Shown here piece after piece: positions 1 through 11,050 of a DNA stretch of 64,000 nt (within the stretch, counting starts at the first letter, position 1; the number at the start of each line of letters is the position of its first letter). Position numbers and translations under genes: made by a program. The notes under the pieces are model-generated. The model was not told the origin of the DNA. It worked only from the letters and a program-made list of their open reading frames with translations, and searched no databases. Origin of the DNA: Diphasiastrum complanatum (taxonomy: Eukaryota; Streptophyta; Lycopodiopsida; Lycopodiales; Lycopodiaceae); assembly GCA_029204225.1 (NCBI GenBank), contig CM055099.1, positions 62,271,374 through 62,335,373 on the forward strand, written 5' to 3'.

Positions 1-689
1 TCATTGAATGGTTCAACAATAAATGCTCTATAGGAGAATATGGTATTGATGATGTGTCTTTAGAGTAGCGGTGTTTTGATCTCTCCACTAGGAGTGTAAA
101 TCATTGGATAAAATTGCTTTTTAATAGTTCACATGTACCACACAAGATGATTTAGAGAGAAAGAGGATGAGTTGTTCTAAAACGTCCAAAGAGTATGAGA
201 TTAATCACAATCAAATTCAGCATAGTAATTCTCCCCTAGAAGCATTGATGATAGATGAAGATTTATGTTTCTATGTAGGCAAAAGACCATCACAAATTAG
301 TATATATTACCCAAGATGAATTTGAGAGGAAGTTAAGATATATGATTTGGATCAATGCAAGAATTTGATTTTGAAATCAAGTACTTCCCTAAGTAAACTT
401 GGAGTGGTTCATTCAACTATGCTTTGATTAGATCAAGTCCAATTTTTATCTCTCTGTGATTTATGTTAGACAAAATTTTGTACATGGCATGAGGTCCAAC
501 CAAGAACTTCCAAATCTACTGAGGATCTTGCAAAGCAAGACTCTAAGATGAGCTCAAGAGAGAGAGTAAGATAGCAAATAATTGGAAAATGTGTGCTAAA
601 TAGAGAAGACATAAGAGCGAAACATCTTGCATAAATTTTGTTATTGATCGAGTGCAAGACAACTTGGCAAATAGGAATAGGCATGACTT
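1..689. other. No gene recognised (AT-rich flank)
   Basis: No open frame longer than about 70 codons and no recognisable domain. Given the gypsy integrase debris immediately to the right on the plus strand, this could be decayed pol sequence of the same element, but I see no motif that proves it. Confidence 0.3.
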
Positions 690-1175
690 GAAAAAGAAAC
701 TTTTACTACCTAAAGCTAAAAAATCATGTTGAGATATATGTTCAAAGATGTGAACAATGCAAAGTCAATAAAGTAGAAAGACCAAAAGTAGGAGGTTCAT
801 CAAATGTGTAGGAAATTCCTTGTAGGTAACCGAAAAGTATTTTAGTGGATTTTGTGGTCAAAACAAGAAGGGTCCTGATGCCATCTAGCTAGTGGTGGCA
901 ATCTAATCCAAGATGGCAGGAACGATATTGTCAATGATCTTGATGTAAGATCACCAGATAGTTCTGGAAATCAATACTTTAGAAATAAAAAAATGGCCCT
1001 ATTTCTCAATTCATCTGATGATAGACAAGCCAAGCGTGTCAACCAATTCATAGAAGATATGTTGAGGGCAGATATCTTCAGAGAGTTGCGTGATTGGGGA
1101 AGGTACCAACAAGTAATTGAGTTTGTGCACAATAGTGCAATACAATCTACCAATAAATGTTTAATTTCATGCTTA
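690..1175 (+). pseudogene. Ty3/gypsy integrase remnant
   Basis: Three collinear plus-strand fragments recall a gypsy integrase. Around 725-780 there is a Cys-x2-Cys half of the H2C2 zinc finger (CEQCKVNKVERPK). Around 840-900 a core start reads VDFVVKTRRGPDAI, followed after a frame change by a degraded VV-type strand. At 1030-1165 the frame gives QAKRVNQFIEDMLRA and then a stretch ending VIEFVHNSAIQST, which fits the conserved gypsy segment after the catalytic Glu region (QTERVNQ...LEDMLR...VEFAYN). Frames change between blocks and no start or LTR is visible, so this is a dead fragment. The family call rests on the last block. A host gene is unlikely. Confidence 0.7.
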
Positions 1176-1179
1176 TGAT

Positions 1180-4100
1180 TCCACCACGTTCACCAATATC
1201 CATTGGACTCAAAGTCTCAAGGTGTTAGCTTGCAACAAATTCCTTGCAAGATAAGCACCAAAATTAGTGCAAGTGGCAAATGATACAATAAGAACTACTC
1301 AAGATAGAGCACAACTTTATACTAACAAAAATTGCTCACCTATTGATTTTGCAAATGCCAAAGAATGTCAAGTACTTACATCATTGAAGTGATATAAGCT
1401 ATCTCCAAAAATTAGCATCCATTTATTATTGTGAAGGCATTCAATCGGGTTGATTATAATCTATAACTTCTTAAGGGAATGTTTAAGGATTTGATGTCCT
1501 TTGTATCATCGAAACCAAAGAAAGTCATGGAATCTATATGTACCTTAACATAGAGAACCAAACAATTTCCTAACATTTTGTTCATGGAAACGAGAATTAA
1601 AAGATGAGGACACTTATGAAAGAAAAGATGACTAAGAATGAAAATTTCTAAATTGCCCAAGAAAAGAAAATTTACCAAGGAAAGGGAATGTTATGTACAT
1701 ATGTTGTCAGGGTTCCAAAACCCCATGGTTAGGATTGGATAGCCAAACATATGACTCATGTTAGCATGCCCAAGTTCCAACTGCCATATGTCAAGTATTT
1801 AAGCTTGGCTTGTGCATGGGAAAGTGGTGCCTAACCAAAACTCGAAACTCCTTCAATAGTTTGACTTACTTCAATAGTTTGACTGTAGTGATTACAATAT
1901 TGATAATATATTTGGGAATAAGATATTCACCTCTATTTTAGTTATGAGCTCTAATGAATTCTTAGCTGGGATTAGTTCACTTTAAGGCCATAATCCCCAC
2001 ACCCTAGATATATGATGGCATTCATAAAAGAATTTAGTAGAATTTTGCATAAAGAAGTTAATGAGTGGTTAAGGCTATCTAGTCAATTCACAAGTGCGGA
2101 ACTTGATATGGGGATAGCAATCTTGGGAGTCATGAAAGATAGCTCCAAACCTCCACTTTTTCTGATTTTTTAAATATTATGTTCATATTATCTTTCACAG
2201 CTTGAACATTGAAAACGTCTATTCTTCAAAGTTGCATCTCATGATGTTACAAAGACTTGATGTTACATGAAACCAAACTTCTTTCGACAGATGTTTCTAA
2301 CCAAAAATCATCAATTCTCTAAATGAAGATCCTCTTGACATTAGTTACGATCATAAAATACATTGACGTGTACACAAATCTTGTCTTTATTTGAAACATC
2401 TTTCACAAACTAGTATAATGATTTTGATACATATACAGATGTTTATGCAATCAGCATTAGTGACTGGCTTACTTGGTTTTCCGATGTTGAAGAGGATCGA
2501 CTACAAGCAAAAAACATGATCATAGACCGTAAACTCTCCTTTGAGCCCCAAGTGTTCCACCACACCAGTGACCTAATGTAAGGCCAAATTTGTTCTCCAA
2601 AGTTACTTTAAAGAAGAAATCTTGATGATGCATAGCGATACTAACCACCATTAAGGCACTAAATCATGATTCTAGCATAGAAAAGTATACTTAACAATAT
2701 GTCGAACTCTTGATGACAAAACTAAGTTTGAATGTCCTTGTCAAAATCTCTCTAGGGTAATTGTGACGTGAGAGAGAGCCTAACGAAGGACAAAAACCCT
2801 AACAAAGAAAAAAGGTCATTTTAAAGGCTACTCGGAGTATTTTGAAAAGCTCAGTACCTGAGGTACTTTCTCCCCAAAAAATGGAGACTGGTTGTCGTTA
2901 TCATTGTATCCTTCATAGAGATCATTATAGCGTACATCCTTGAACCCTTTGGAGAAGGACGTGTTTGTCATTATACCCTTCAAGAGAATTCAATCAAAAT
3001 TTATGTGCTATAAGTGATAAGCACACATTTTTGTTTCAATAGCAGTAAAGTTTGCAAGTATACCAACATAATGTATCAATGAACCAAGTGACCAAGTGGT
3101 CAAGTGCTAATAGGATTCATGAAGACTTGGTGACCATAATAGAAGGAAACAACACAAACTTAAGAAGCTAGAAAAAAACAATATTCTAGGACAATATCCT
3201 AACTTTACACATACAATGAAAATGTACAGATGGTGGTATTGTTCAACAACAACAAATGTAGGACTATTCGTGTAATAATGGCTAGCATTATAGTTGCATG
3301 ACTTGTAACAATATTGGTCATTTTATATTCAACTTGCATGTCTAAACAATAGGCATACCTTAAGTCGTTTGCATTCCAAAAGAAATAAGTCCAGAAAGTC
3401 GAACTTAATGAAAAAGTTGGATGGTTGAATTATCCCTATCAATGCTCATAGGGAACCGGCACAGTCCTACAACCAATTGACTTATTTTTAACTTTATCAG
3501 TTGATCTTGAAACAAGTAGGAAACCAAAAGTCTAGAAACCGGCTAAAAATGTGAGTAGCAAGAAACATACCTCCTTGATGCAAAAACTGAGTGAAATAAG
3601 AAACTGCAGGAAACCAACTGACCTGCAAAAAAAGAGCGTGAGCACTGATCCCTATAGACAAAGGTGTTAACTAAGCATGAACTTTGTCCTTACTTGCAAA
3701 TGTCATGAAACTTAGTTTTGTGAACTAGTTAATAACGAGAACCTTTCAAAAGGAAGTCACAAATGGAATCTTATCATCTTTTCTAACCAAGACTTCAATC
3801 AAAATGCTTTGTAATGGTGAGTAAACATGATGAAGGCTTGGTGACATTAAAACACAACTATGTCCACTTTGATGTTCCAACTTCTTGGGGAAAAGTACTT
3901 TTGCATCCCCCAAGATGTGCATTGCAACCAATCTAGTAGCATAATCAAGAATTGTATATTGCAAAGTCATTGGCATACCCAAAATGTCTCAAAATGGCAG
4001 TACAAGGTTACATAAGAGACTCACCTTCTTAATTTCCATCTTTATAGTGCAATACAACTTCCTTAGATTAGTTGAACTCACATCAATCTTTGTCTAGTTC

Positions 4101-4337
4101 ATTAGATCCTTCTTCCCCTTTCACTTCCCAGTCTACCATAGCTCACTTGCTGTATATTCTGATTTTTTGTTTTGAAACCTCGAGCGTATCATGACCAGGT
4201 GGAAGTTGAACGGGAGTGGAAACAGATAAGAAATTCCAAAAAACAAAAAACAATCATGTGGGTGTAGATATTATATCAATCTTTATCTATGTACACAATG
4301 TGTGAAAGAAATGGCAATCAATCATCTAGCAAGTTTT
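1180..4337. other. AT-rich stretch without recognised gene
   Basis: About 3.1 kb with frequent stops in all frames and no domain, tRNA, LTR terminus or tandem array that I can support. The longest open frames here (about 75 codons) have no recognisable motif. Confidence 0.35.
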
Positions 4338-4563
4338 CTCGTAGGAAACACAATGTCATGGCATCCACTATTTTTTATGAGGGACCACTAATACCACCAC
4401 ACTTTAGTCAAGCATTGTCTTCATCAAACTTTTCAAGTTTTTGGAACTTGAAGGCAAAGAGTTGGTCAATAACTATTGTTAAGAAAACTACAAGTAGGGT
4501 GTTTGGACAATGAAGATACTTTAATGAGACATCACAAAAGCAGCTCTACCTTCCTTTGTACTA
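4338..4563 (+). repeat. Dispersed repeat, copy A
   Basis: This segment matches the reverse complement of 10778-11050 over most of its length, including the block GGCAAAGAGTTGGTCAATAA and the tail CTACCTTCCTTTGTAC. Relative to copy B it lacks an internal stretch of about 45 bp that contains a tRNA-like box. The matching frames in the two copies are incidental. It behaves like a short interspersed element; see the finding on tRNA-like heads. Confidence 0.75.
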
Positions 4564-5548
4564 AGTACTCATGATGACACTTCTGAAAAGAATTATCACA
4601 AAAAAAAAAATTCAAAGCATTAATAATAAGAAAGTTCATCAAATTCGCCCTCCTCACACTCGTAAATTCATAAAGTTGGTGTATGTGAACACCAACGAAC
4701 ACATGCTAAGACGCAGACGCACAACGGGTGTTGAGTTGATTGAGGTGAGTCATTGTATTACTTGATGTAAGAGCTATGTTTTGAGTTTTGACGTATTGAA
4801 TTGCTTCTGATGTACTTGAATCATTGGATATTCATCTAACAATGTTGTCAGTTTGTAGTTGCAAAAGAACCCTGACTCTTGCTTGGTGGACTCAGTAGTT
4901 GCTACTCCTCGGGCACCACTCGCACAGGAGGAGCTGGATGATGAGATTCAGGCTCAGGCACGGGCTTTATAGTGGCAGAGGAGGGCGAATAGGAGGCGGG
5001 AGAGGGTTGAGGAGGGGGATGATGAGGATAGAGAGGAGCTTAGGAATGATTACGAAGAGGAGGGGGAGCGGGTAGAGGAGCGGGGTACAAAGGGGGAGGA
5101 GGAGAGGGGGGCAGAGGCATAGGGGGATGTCTTAGCAGATCTACCCCGACGCATAGACACAGGAGGAGCCAACCATCCTTTGCGTAGACCTAAAGGGAGA
5201 CCCTCTTTCGGGAGGGGTGGCTAAATAGACTTTTTGTAGAGAGGATAGGAGCATCATATGCAATTGCTTGCCAAGAATCTTCGCAGTGGGTAGGGCCACC
5301 CCAAGGTATAGGACTACATGCTCTTGATACACGAACATCTAGGCCTAGAGGGAGACCCCCCTTAGCTAGAGTCAGGGGCAGCCAAAGGGGGGGGGGGGAG
5401 GTGGAGGTGGAGGCAATGCAACAGGTAGCAGCAACAGAGCTAGAGGCTCACCACAGCATATGGTTCCCTCGAATTCATCTTCAGACCCCTGGATCAGCGG
5501 TTTTACTCCATTATTGTGCCATGTGGCCCGATCATGTGCGTCTTGGAT

Positions 5549-5550
<2 letters not shown>
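4564..5550. other. Purine-rich low-complexity region
   Basis: 4564-4880 is plain AT-rich sequence. From about 4915 to 5130 the plus strand is strongly G/A biased, with GAGG and GGAGGA runs, and a second G-rich tract lies at 5385-5415. Translated, this gives acidic and Arg/Glu-rich strings with stops. I read it as low-complexity DNA rather than a gene, possibly the decayed tail of a transposon ORF. Confidence 0.4.

Positions 5551-5624
<74 letters not shown>
5551..5624 (+). repeat. (GA)37 microsatellite
   Basis: An uninterrupted 74-bp GA dinucleotide tract. It abuts the 3' end of the minus-strand LINE, so in the LINE's orientation the element ends AATAAAAT followed directly by (CT)n. The Arg-Glu repeat frame read through it is an artefact. 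Confidence 0.97.
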
Positions 5625-5628
<4 letters not shown>

Positions 5629-5788
5629 ATTAATGTCCTTGAATACCCTAAGGTACATAGGACTAAGAAAAGGTACATGTCAAGTGTGCACATAACATAG
5701 GAGCTTACAGCTCAATCATCTATAAAACAATAACTGCAAATACAATGCATAAAGACGGCTGGCCCAGTCAGGATCCAATAGCCTGGAA

Positions 5789-6673
5789 TCATATATCATG
5801 ATGCCCATCAGCATGGAAGAAATGGTGGATGGTATGTTGTGAAGGTGTCATTAGATGTGCCCTGGACCTCTGTTGCCGGATAGGCTGTCGGTGTCGTCTC
5901 TGCTGCCGTGGCGCTCTGGGCTGTGGTCTAATAGCTGGCTGTCTCTCTCGCCGTCGACATGGTCTCTGATGCCGATGTACGAAGGAATCGGGAATCTCGG
6001 CCTCTCCATCTGAATTGCTGCCTATGGGTACCTCGGATCTCTGTCTCCGACGGGATATGCACTCATCAATGCTCAGCTGTGTCAGGGAATGTGTATCATC
6101 TAGTCTCCTCCTCCTCAGGTCTGACATCTCTCGGATCATCAGTGCGACGCATCTAGGGTCCTCATAAGATATCAAGGTAGAAAGTGTAACTGGGTGCTCT
6201 CTGAACAAGCAGTGGTACCGCCCCCGAATCTCATAGTAGGCTGGACATCTGAAGAGGAAATGTGACTCGTCCTCAATCTCATGCATAACACACATGCTAC
6301 AAAGCCGGTCCTCTCGTGGGGTGCCACTGTATATGCCGGTCTCAATGGCCAGCTGATGTGAAGAAACCCAAAACTGACCCATCGCTACCCGCAGACTATG
6401 TGATATACTCCTCAGCAAGTAACAAGATACTATGGGGCAGCCAGCCGGATCAAGAGATAGAAAGTGTGTACGATAAAACTCACTCTTGGTCCCCAATGGA
6501 CCCTGCCAAGTGATATGAAAATATGATCTGTAAAGGAGGCCTCTGATGTACTGGTGGGTGCCCGCAGGTAGGTCACTGGATACCCAATGTGGAGAGGAGA
6601 CGGCAAGCCTGGGAGTACCATGAGAAAAGGTGTCCCTCTGAGTGTAGGCGCCGGGATGAAGATAAAGCTGCAA
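5789..6673 (-). pseudogene. LINE-A C-terminal Cys/His domain
   Basis: A 294-codon frame follows the RT after several stops. It carries MGQFWVSSHQLAIETGIY, then EDRLCSMCVMHEIEDESHF and RCPAYYEIRGRY. This is the Cys-x2-Cys ... Glu-Asp-Glu-x-His-Phe ... Cys-Pro pattern found at the C-terminus of many LINE ORF2 proteins. The last 100 residues are Arg/Gln-rich and of low complexity. It lies between the RT and the 3' CT tail, as expected for the end of ORF2. Confidence 0.75.
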
Positions 6674-6871
6674 CTACATAATGTGCACCCCCGTCCTGAA
6701 GATCCTCTAACCTCTGTATGAATGTCACAATATGGAATAAGGCCTCAATCTGAATGGGGGGGACCGCGAACTCCGCCAATATAATCTAGTGTGGTACTGA
6801 GGGCTTAGCCCGTATCATCCGGGAGAGCAAACGAATCTGGAGCCGGGAGATATATGTCCAATCAGTAGCTG

Positions 6872-7946
6872 TCAGACCAGTACTCCATGTCTCGGAAGCA
6901 TACATAGCTGAGGGCACACAGTGTCAAAGAGCTGACACTTACTAGTCGCATCTCTGATGTGTGAGCTGAAACATAGTCTCTCCAAATCTACCAGTGAGGC
7001 ATAGCCCTTCCGTACCCGGGAAATAGCTGCGTGTCTCATGCTGAACGTAGGCCCCGAGAATAGTACTCCTAGATATGTATAGGAATCAACAACCTCTAGT
7101 GGATGACCATCCCATAGAAGCTCCTGCCGCATCATGAAAGACCTAGAGGTGCTGAACACCATAACCTTAGTCTTGGCCACATTCACCGACAAACCCCACC
7201 GTGTGCAGAAAGAAAGAAGAGCATCTAAGTGTCGATGCAAACCCTCTCTCGTTCGTGAAAGCAAAACCACATCATCAGCATAAAGGAGAATAGCAATAAT
7301 GAGGTCGCCCAATGTACAACCCTCCCCTCCATCACTCCATATAACATGCTCTAGCTCGTCAATGTAAAGACCAAAAAGTGTAGGAGAGAGTGGACATCCC
7401 TGTTTGACCCCAATAGTACTGACCACCTCCGGTGAAATAACTCCTGATAGTCGGACCCTGCCAATAACTCGCCTGTACAATGCTACTACCGCCTGTATAG
7501 CATCCTCCTGAAAGCCCCGATCATGAAGTCTCTGTATCAATAGATGCCTAGGCACAGAATCAAAGGCCTTGCGGAAATCCACAAAGCAGCAGTATACACG
7601 CTCCGTCTTGGCCTTAGCCTCCTCAATGATGGACCTCAAAGTAAAGATATGATCCGATGTAGTATATCCCGGTGCCTTTATGGATAGGGTGAATGAGGTT
7701 TGTGGACCATGGAGAGGGAAAATCAGAGGTGACAGCTCGGTTGAATAGGATGGAGAGAAAGGGTGAGAGGATGGAGAGAAAGGGTGAGAGGATGTCGGGA
7801 GCATACTTTAGAAGTTCAGCCTCTAGCTCATCAATGTCTTTGGCTTTATGGGAATGGAGTCGTGTGATGGCCTTCTCTAGAAGTATCCGTGAGACGAGAG
7901 GTGGGAAGAGGAGGGGTATCTGGGATGGTGTACAATGATTTGGCAT
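6872..7946 (-). pseudogene. LINE-A reverse transcriptase
   Basis: The RT copies element RNA at the nicked target. The region before the palm (7946-7660) reads AITRLHSHKAKDIDELEAEL and LFNRAVTSDFPSPW, typical of LINE RT block 0-2, then shifts frame. The 310-codon frame (7804-6872) holds FVDFRKAFDSV (motif A), GVKQGCPLSPTLF (B), YADDVVLLS (C, intact catalytic Asp pair), KTKVMVF (D) and YLGV (E). An exact 21-bp tandem duplication at 7748-7789 adds seven residues before the palm. The frame ends shortly after the thumb; the downstream part is broken up to 6673. Confidence 0.92.
7748..7789. repeat. 21-bp exact tandem duplication in RT
   Basis: Two identical 21-bp units, 7748-7768 and 7769-7789. 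Read on the minus strand they duplicate seven residues (SPFLSIL twice) of the LINE-A RT without changing frame. Confidence 0.95.
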
Positions 7947-8163
7947 ATGCGACCCAAGTGCTGAGGTCTGTGATCCGTGGTGGGGGTGACCGTGGAAGGA
8001 ACCTCTTCCAGAATGAACCTGAGGAAGAACTAAAGAGGAGATCCATCAGTTTCTTACCCTGACCAATCTCCTATGCGATTTTCTTTTTTTTTGTGGTTCT
8101 ACGATAGACACGAGATATGGTTTTGGTCATATGAGGAAGATGGGAGCGAGCATATATGAGGTT

Positions 8164-9250
8164 CTAATGTAGCTGGATGCATTCCTGATCATACAAGGGG
8201 TTATAGGGTCTATGACGTTGCTGGTCTTTGGGCCGTGGGAATGGAAAGGCAATGGAAGCTGCAGTATGGATGGTCTGGACAAGAAAGAGGGACTGCTCCT
8301 CTAAAGTATGCTCATGTGGGAAATAGGTAAGGAGATCGGAGAGGGCTTCTTTGTACAGTGGTGTGTGATGTGAAGTGTAGCGGTAGGTGGGTTTAGCTGT
8401 AGGGGTCGAAGAGAAAATAGGTGTGATGGGGAGATGACCGACAGAGAGTGAGAGATATGAATGATCAAAAAGAGTGGTGCGGTGTACAGAGAAGGATGAA
8501 ATGAAGTGAAGGAGAAACAGTGAACCCATGAAATAGTCGACGACGCTATGTCCTCCACTATGTGGGAAGCAAGGGTAGTTACCAGAGCCTGGCAGCTGAA
8601 GAAGGCCATTATAAATGGCCAGTCCATGAGCCTCACCCAACTGAAGCATATGCTCCCCATATGATGTGACTGGACCCGCTGCATCCGCCGATCGTCGTAT
8701 AAGTCCAAGATCATCCCAATCAAGTGCATGTATCCGTTGTGGATCATCTGCTGCTCTGTGAAATTCCGTTTGCCTACACCCAGTCCTGGCATTGAAGTCC
8801 CCCGCTAAAAGAATATATCCTCGATCCTCATATCTGATAATGTCCGATGAAATATCCATGAAAGGTGACTCCTCCTCTAAGGTGAAAGCTGATGTCTCTG
8901 GAGGGAAATAACAAATAGCCAAGAATATGTCACGATCTAACTCCATAAACCTGTGGTCCAACTTGATCCAGATATAGCGAGCCTGCTCATCAGTGTATAG
9001 TAGCTCGACCCATGGCCGGAGAGAGTCTCGAAATAAGCAAGCAACACCACCTGAACCGCGACTAGTCAGTGCCCTCGTCTTCCCTCTGCAAGTAGAAAGC
9101 CAGCAAAATCCCTCAATGCAAGGAAGTCCTCTCTCAGGACTCTCATGTGTCTCAGTAAGTATAAGGATATCCCCTGTAGAACAAATCTCTAAAGTCTCCT
9201 GCTGTAGCTGAAGAATGGATACCATTGCAATTCCATAAACTCAACCGCAA
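8164..9250 (-). pseudogene. LINE-A endonuclease domain
   Basis: An apurinic/apyrimidinic-type endonuclease that would nick target DNA for target-primed reverse transcription. A 353-codon open frame (9225-8164) carries the catalytic series in order: ILTETHE (Glu), GGVACLFRD, CYFPPET, AGDFNART (Asp/Asn), SVVDYFM and LFDHSYLSL (terminal Asp-His). The most N-terminal motif, WNCNG, lies just upstream at 9221-9235 in another frame, so one frameshift separates it from the rest. The frame ends at LYDQECIQLH, where linker sequence normally continues into RT. The domain is otherwise complete and stop-free, suggesting moderate age. Confidence 0.88.
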
Positions 9251-9457
9251 TGCTTTTGTGAGGGCCCCCGAACCGCTCAAAGTTCAATACAATGAATGTG
9301 TTGTGGATTTTTTATGTGTTGAATCTCTTTCTCCATATGCTTCTTCCTCTTCTTCCAATATAGGTTTACTCAATTTGTTATGTTGTAATCTGGAATGTGC
9401 ATCATGCAACAAATGACTTCAATGCATAAAATCATTTCATACAGCACTTGTACCTCC

Positions 9458-9479
9458 CCCTAAACCCTAAACCCTAAAC
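9458..9479. repeat. Interstitial telomere-type repeat
   Basis: About three perfect copies of CCCTAAA, the reverse complement of the Arabidopsis-type plant telomere unit TTTAGGG. It lies about 200 bp upstream of the first endonuclease motif of LINE-A. Confidence 0.9.
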
Positions 9480-10777
9480 TAATCACCAATCATGGGCATG
9501 CCGTGAAAAAGTGTATGCATTGCTTTCTCTTGCAGCCCCATTTACTACCAAGCTCGTTGAGTACAACGCTATGTATGGATCCCTCGGTTGTCCCTGAATG
9601 CTTTGATATGACTCCCTGTGAGTACCCGAATAGTGCCCTTCATGTGTTTTTCCATGTAAAACCTAAATCAGAACACATTGTCCTTCCTTTAAAGACCTTG
9701 TCGAGCTCTGTAGTAAATGAAGATATAGAAGAAAAACAATGCATACAAAGTGTGTTTTCACGAGGCATGCCCATGATTGTCTTGCGGTTTGATTCACAAG
9801 CATTATCAAGTTTGGTGATATAGTTGTCTTTGAAACGGATGTGAGCTAGCTAGGGGTGGGAGATGGCTGATGGCTCTAGCAGGGACACTATTAGATCTAT
9901 AGGAGAAGGTGGATGGTGAGCGCTTGTGCACAACCGAGATGTGAGCTAGCTAGGGGTGGGAGATGGCTGATGGCTCTAGCAATGGTATGGAATGCTATCA
10001 AGGTTGGAGGTCAGATCTCGTTTGTTACAAGATCACAGGCCAGGGTATGGAGGGTGGATCTGGATTGGATCCTACGGCAGGGTGGGTCATGTAACATTCG
10101 GTTCCTAGTGAGTAACCAGCACCTGGCGCATCACTAGTAAAACATGTGATATTGTCCAGTTTTCTTAGCTCGTTTGCCCGGCCTCTTTCTGTCAACTTTC
10201 TACCATAGCCTTGTTATTTTGATTGATTTTAGCACCTACAACATATCTTGAATGAATTCCAAGCTTATGCAACCCGCTTCCGTGCCACCAATTCTTGAAA
10301 TTAATGATAGCACCCTCATTCCTGTGGGGTGACATAGTTTCATCGGCAATGCAAATAAATGATATGCGACCGTGTGTATTTGAATGAGTTTTCGAGTGAC
10401 TGAATATGATCGATTTTAGGGTTTCGAGTACCATGTACATGATCCTCATCTAATGGAGTCACTGGGTTGGCCTAGTCCATATTAGATCCCATGAGCTGCA
10501 TTTGTTTGAAATATGCCCTTTGTGCAGTACATAAGCAATCTCTCAGCATTTAGAATTGGTCAGAAGCTCAAGGTCGTAACTACTTGGAATTGGACACAAA
10601 ATGACCAAAAACCCATGTAATCTTCCTCTCCTTTTTCTCTTTCTAGTGATACCCGCATCGCATGACTTTTTTTGAAAAAAAAAAAATTTAAAATGTGAAT
10701 TGACCCACCCAAGCGATTTGGGGGTCGCGATTCGGATCTTGATTCGAATCATGATCACTAATCTTCAATGCAACTAT
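9480..10777. other. Unassigned region with a 100-bp-period duplication
   Basis: A plus frame at 9503-9823 (106 codons) and a minus frame at 10192-10449 (85 codons) are open, but I recognise no domain in either. A 44-bp block occurs exactly twice, at 9838-9881 and 9938-9981. The rest is AT-rich with an A9 run near 10680. Confidence 0.35.
9838..9981. repeat. 44-bp direct repeat, period 100 bp
   Basis: The block starting GATGTGAGCTAGCTAGGGGT is identical at 9838-9881 and 9938-9981. The offset is exactly 100 bp with 56 bp of unrelated sequence between. Confidence 0.95.
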
Positions 10778-11050
10778 GGTACAAAGGAAGGCAGAGTTGC
10801 TTTTGTGATGTCTCATAAAGATATTTTCATTGTCAAAACACCCTATTTGCAGTTTAATTGATAATAGTTATTGACCAACTCTTTGCCTTGGAGTTCCAAA
10901 AACCTGAAAAGTCTAATGAAGACAGTACTTGACTAAAGTGTGTTGGCATTAGTGGTCCCTCATCAAAAATGCATCTTGGTTTTAAGGGGGCTTGAACTTG
11001 GGACCAAAGAAACTTTGGATGCCAAACATGGTGGATGCCATGACACAATG
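10778..11050 (-). repeat. Dispersed repeat, copy B
   Basis: Reverse-complement match to 4338-4563. It carries an additional block, on the minus strand, reading CCAAAGTTTC then TTTGGTCCCAAGTTCAAGCC, which matches the tRNA-like head at 52490-52565. This is consistent with a SINE-like family present three times in the window. Confidence 0.75.

Larger units (their letters stand above)
5625..9260 (-). mobile_element. LINE-A, non-LTR retrotransposon
   Basis: On the minus strand, in 5' to 3' order, there is an APE-type endonuclease (9250-8164), a linker, a reverse transcriptase (about 7946-6872) and a C-terminal Cys/His domain (6673-5789). The 3' end carries AATAAAAT and then a CT tract. Order and motifs are those of a non-LTR retrotransposon ORF2. 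No ORF1 with a zinc knuckle was seen upstream, so the element is 5'-truncated or of a one-ORF type. Frames change and stops occur between endonuclease and RT and after the RT, so this copy is dead. The C-terminal domain is not the common plant L1 type; the clade is undetermined. Confidence 0.9.
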
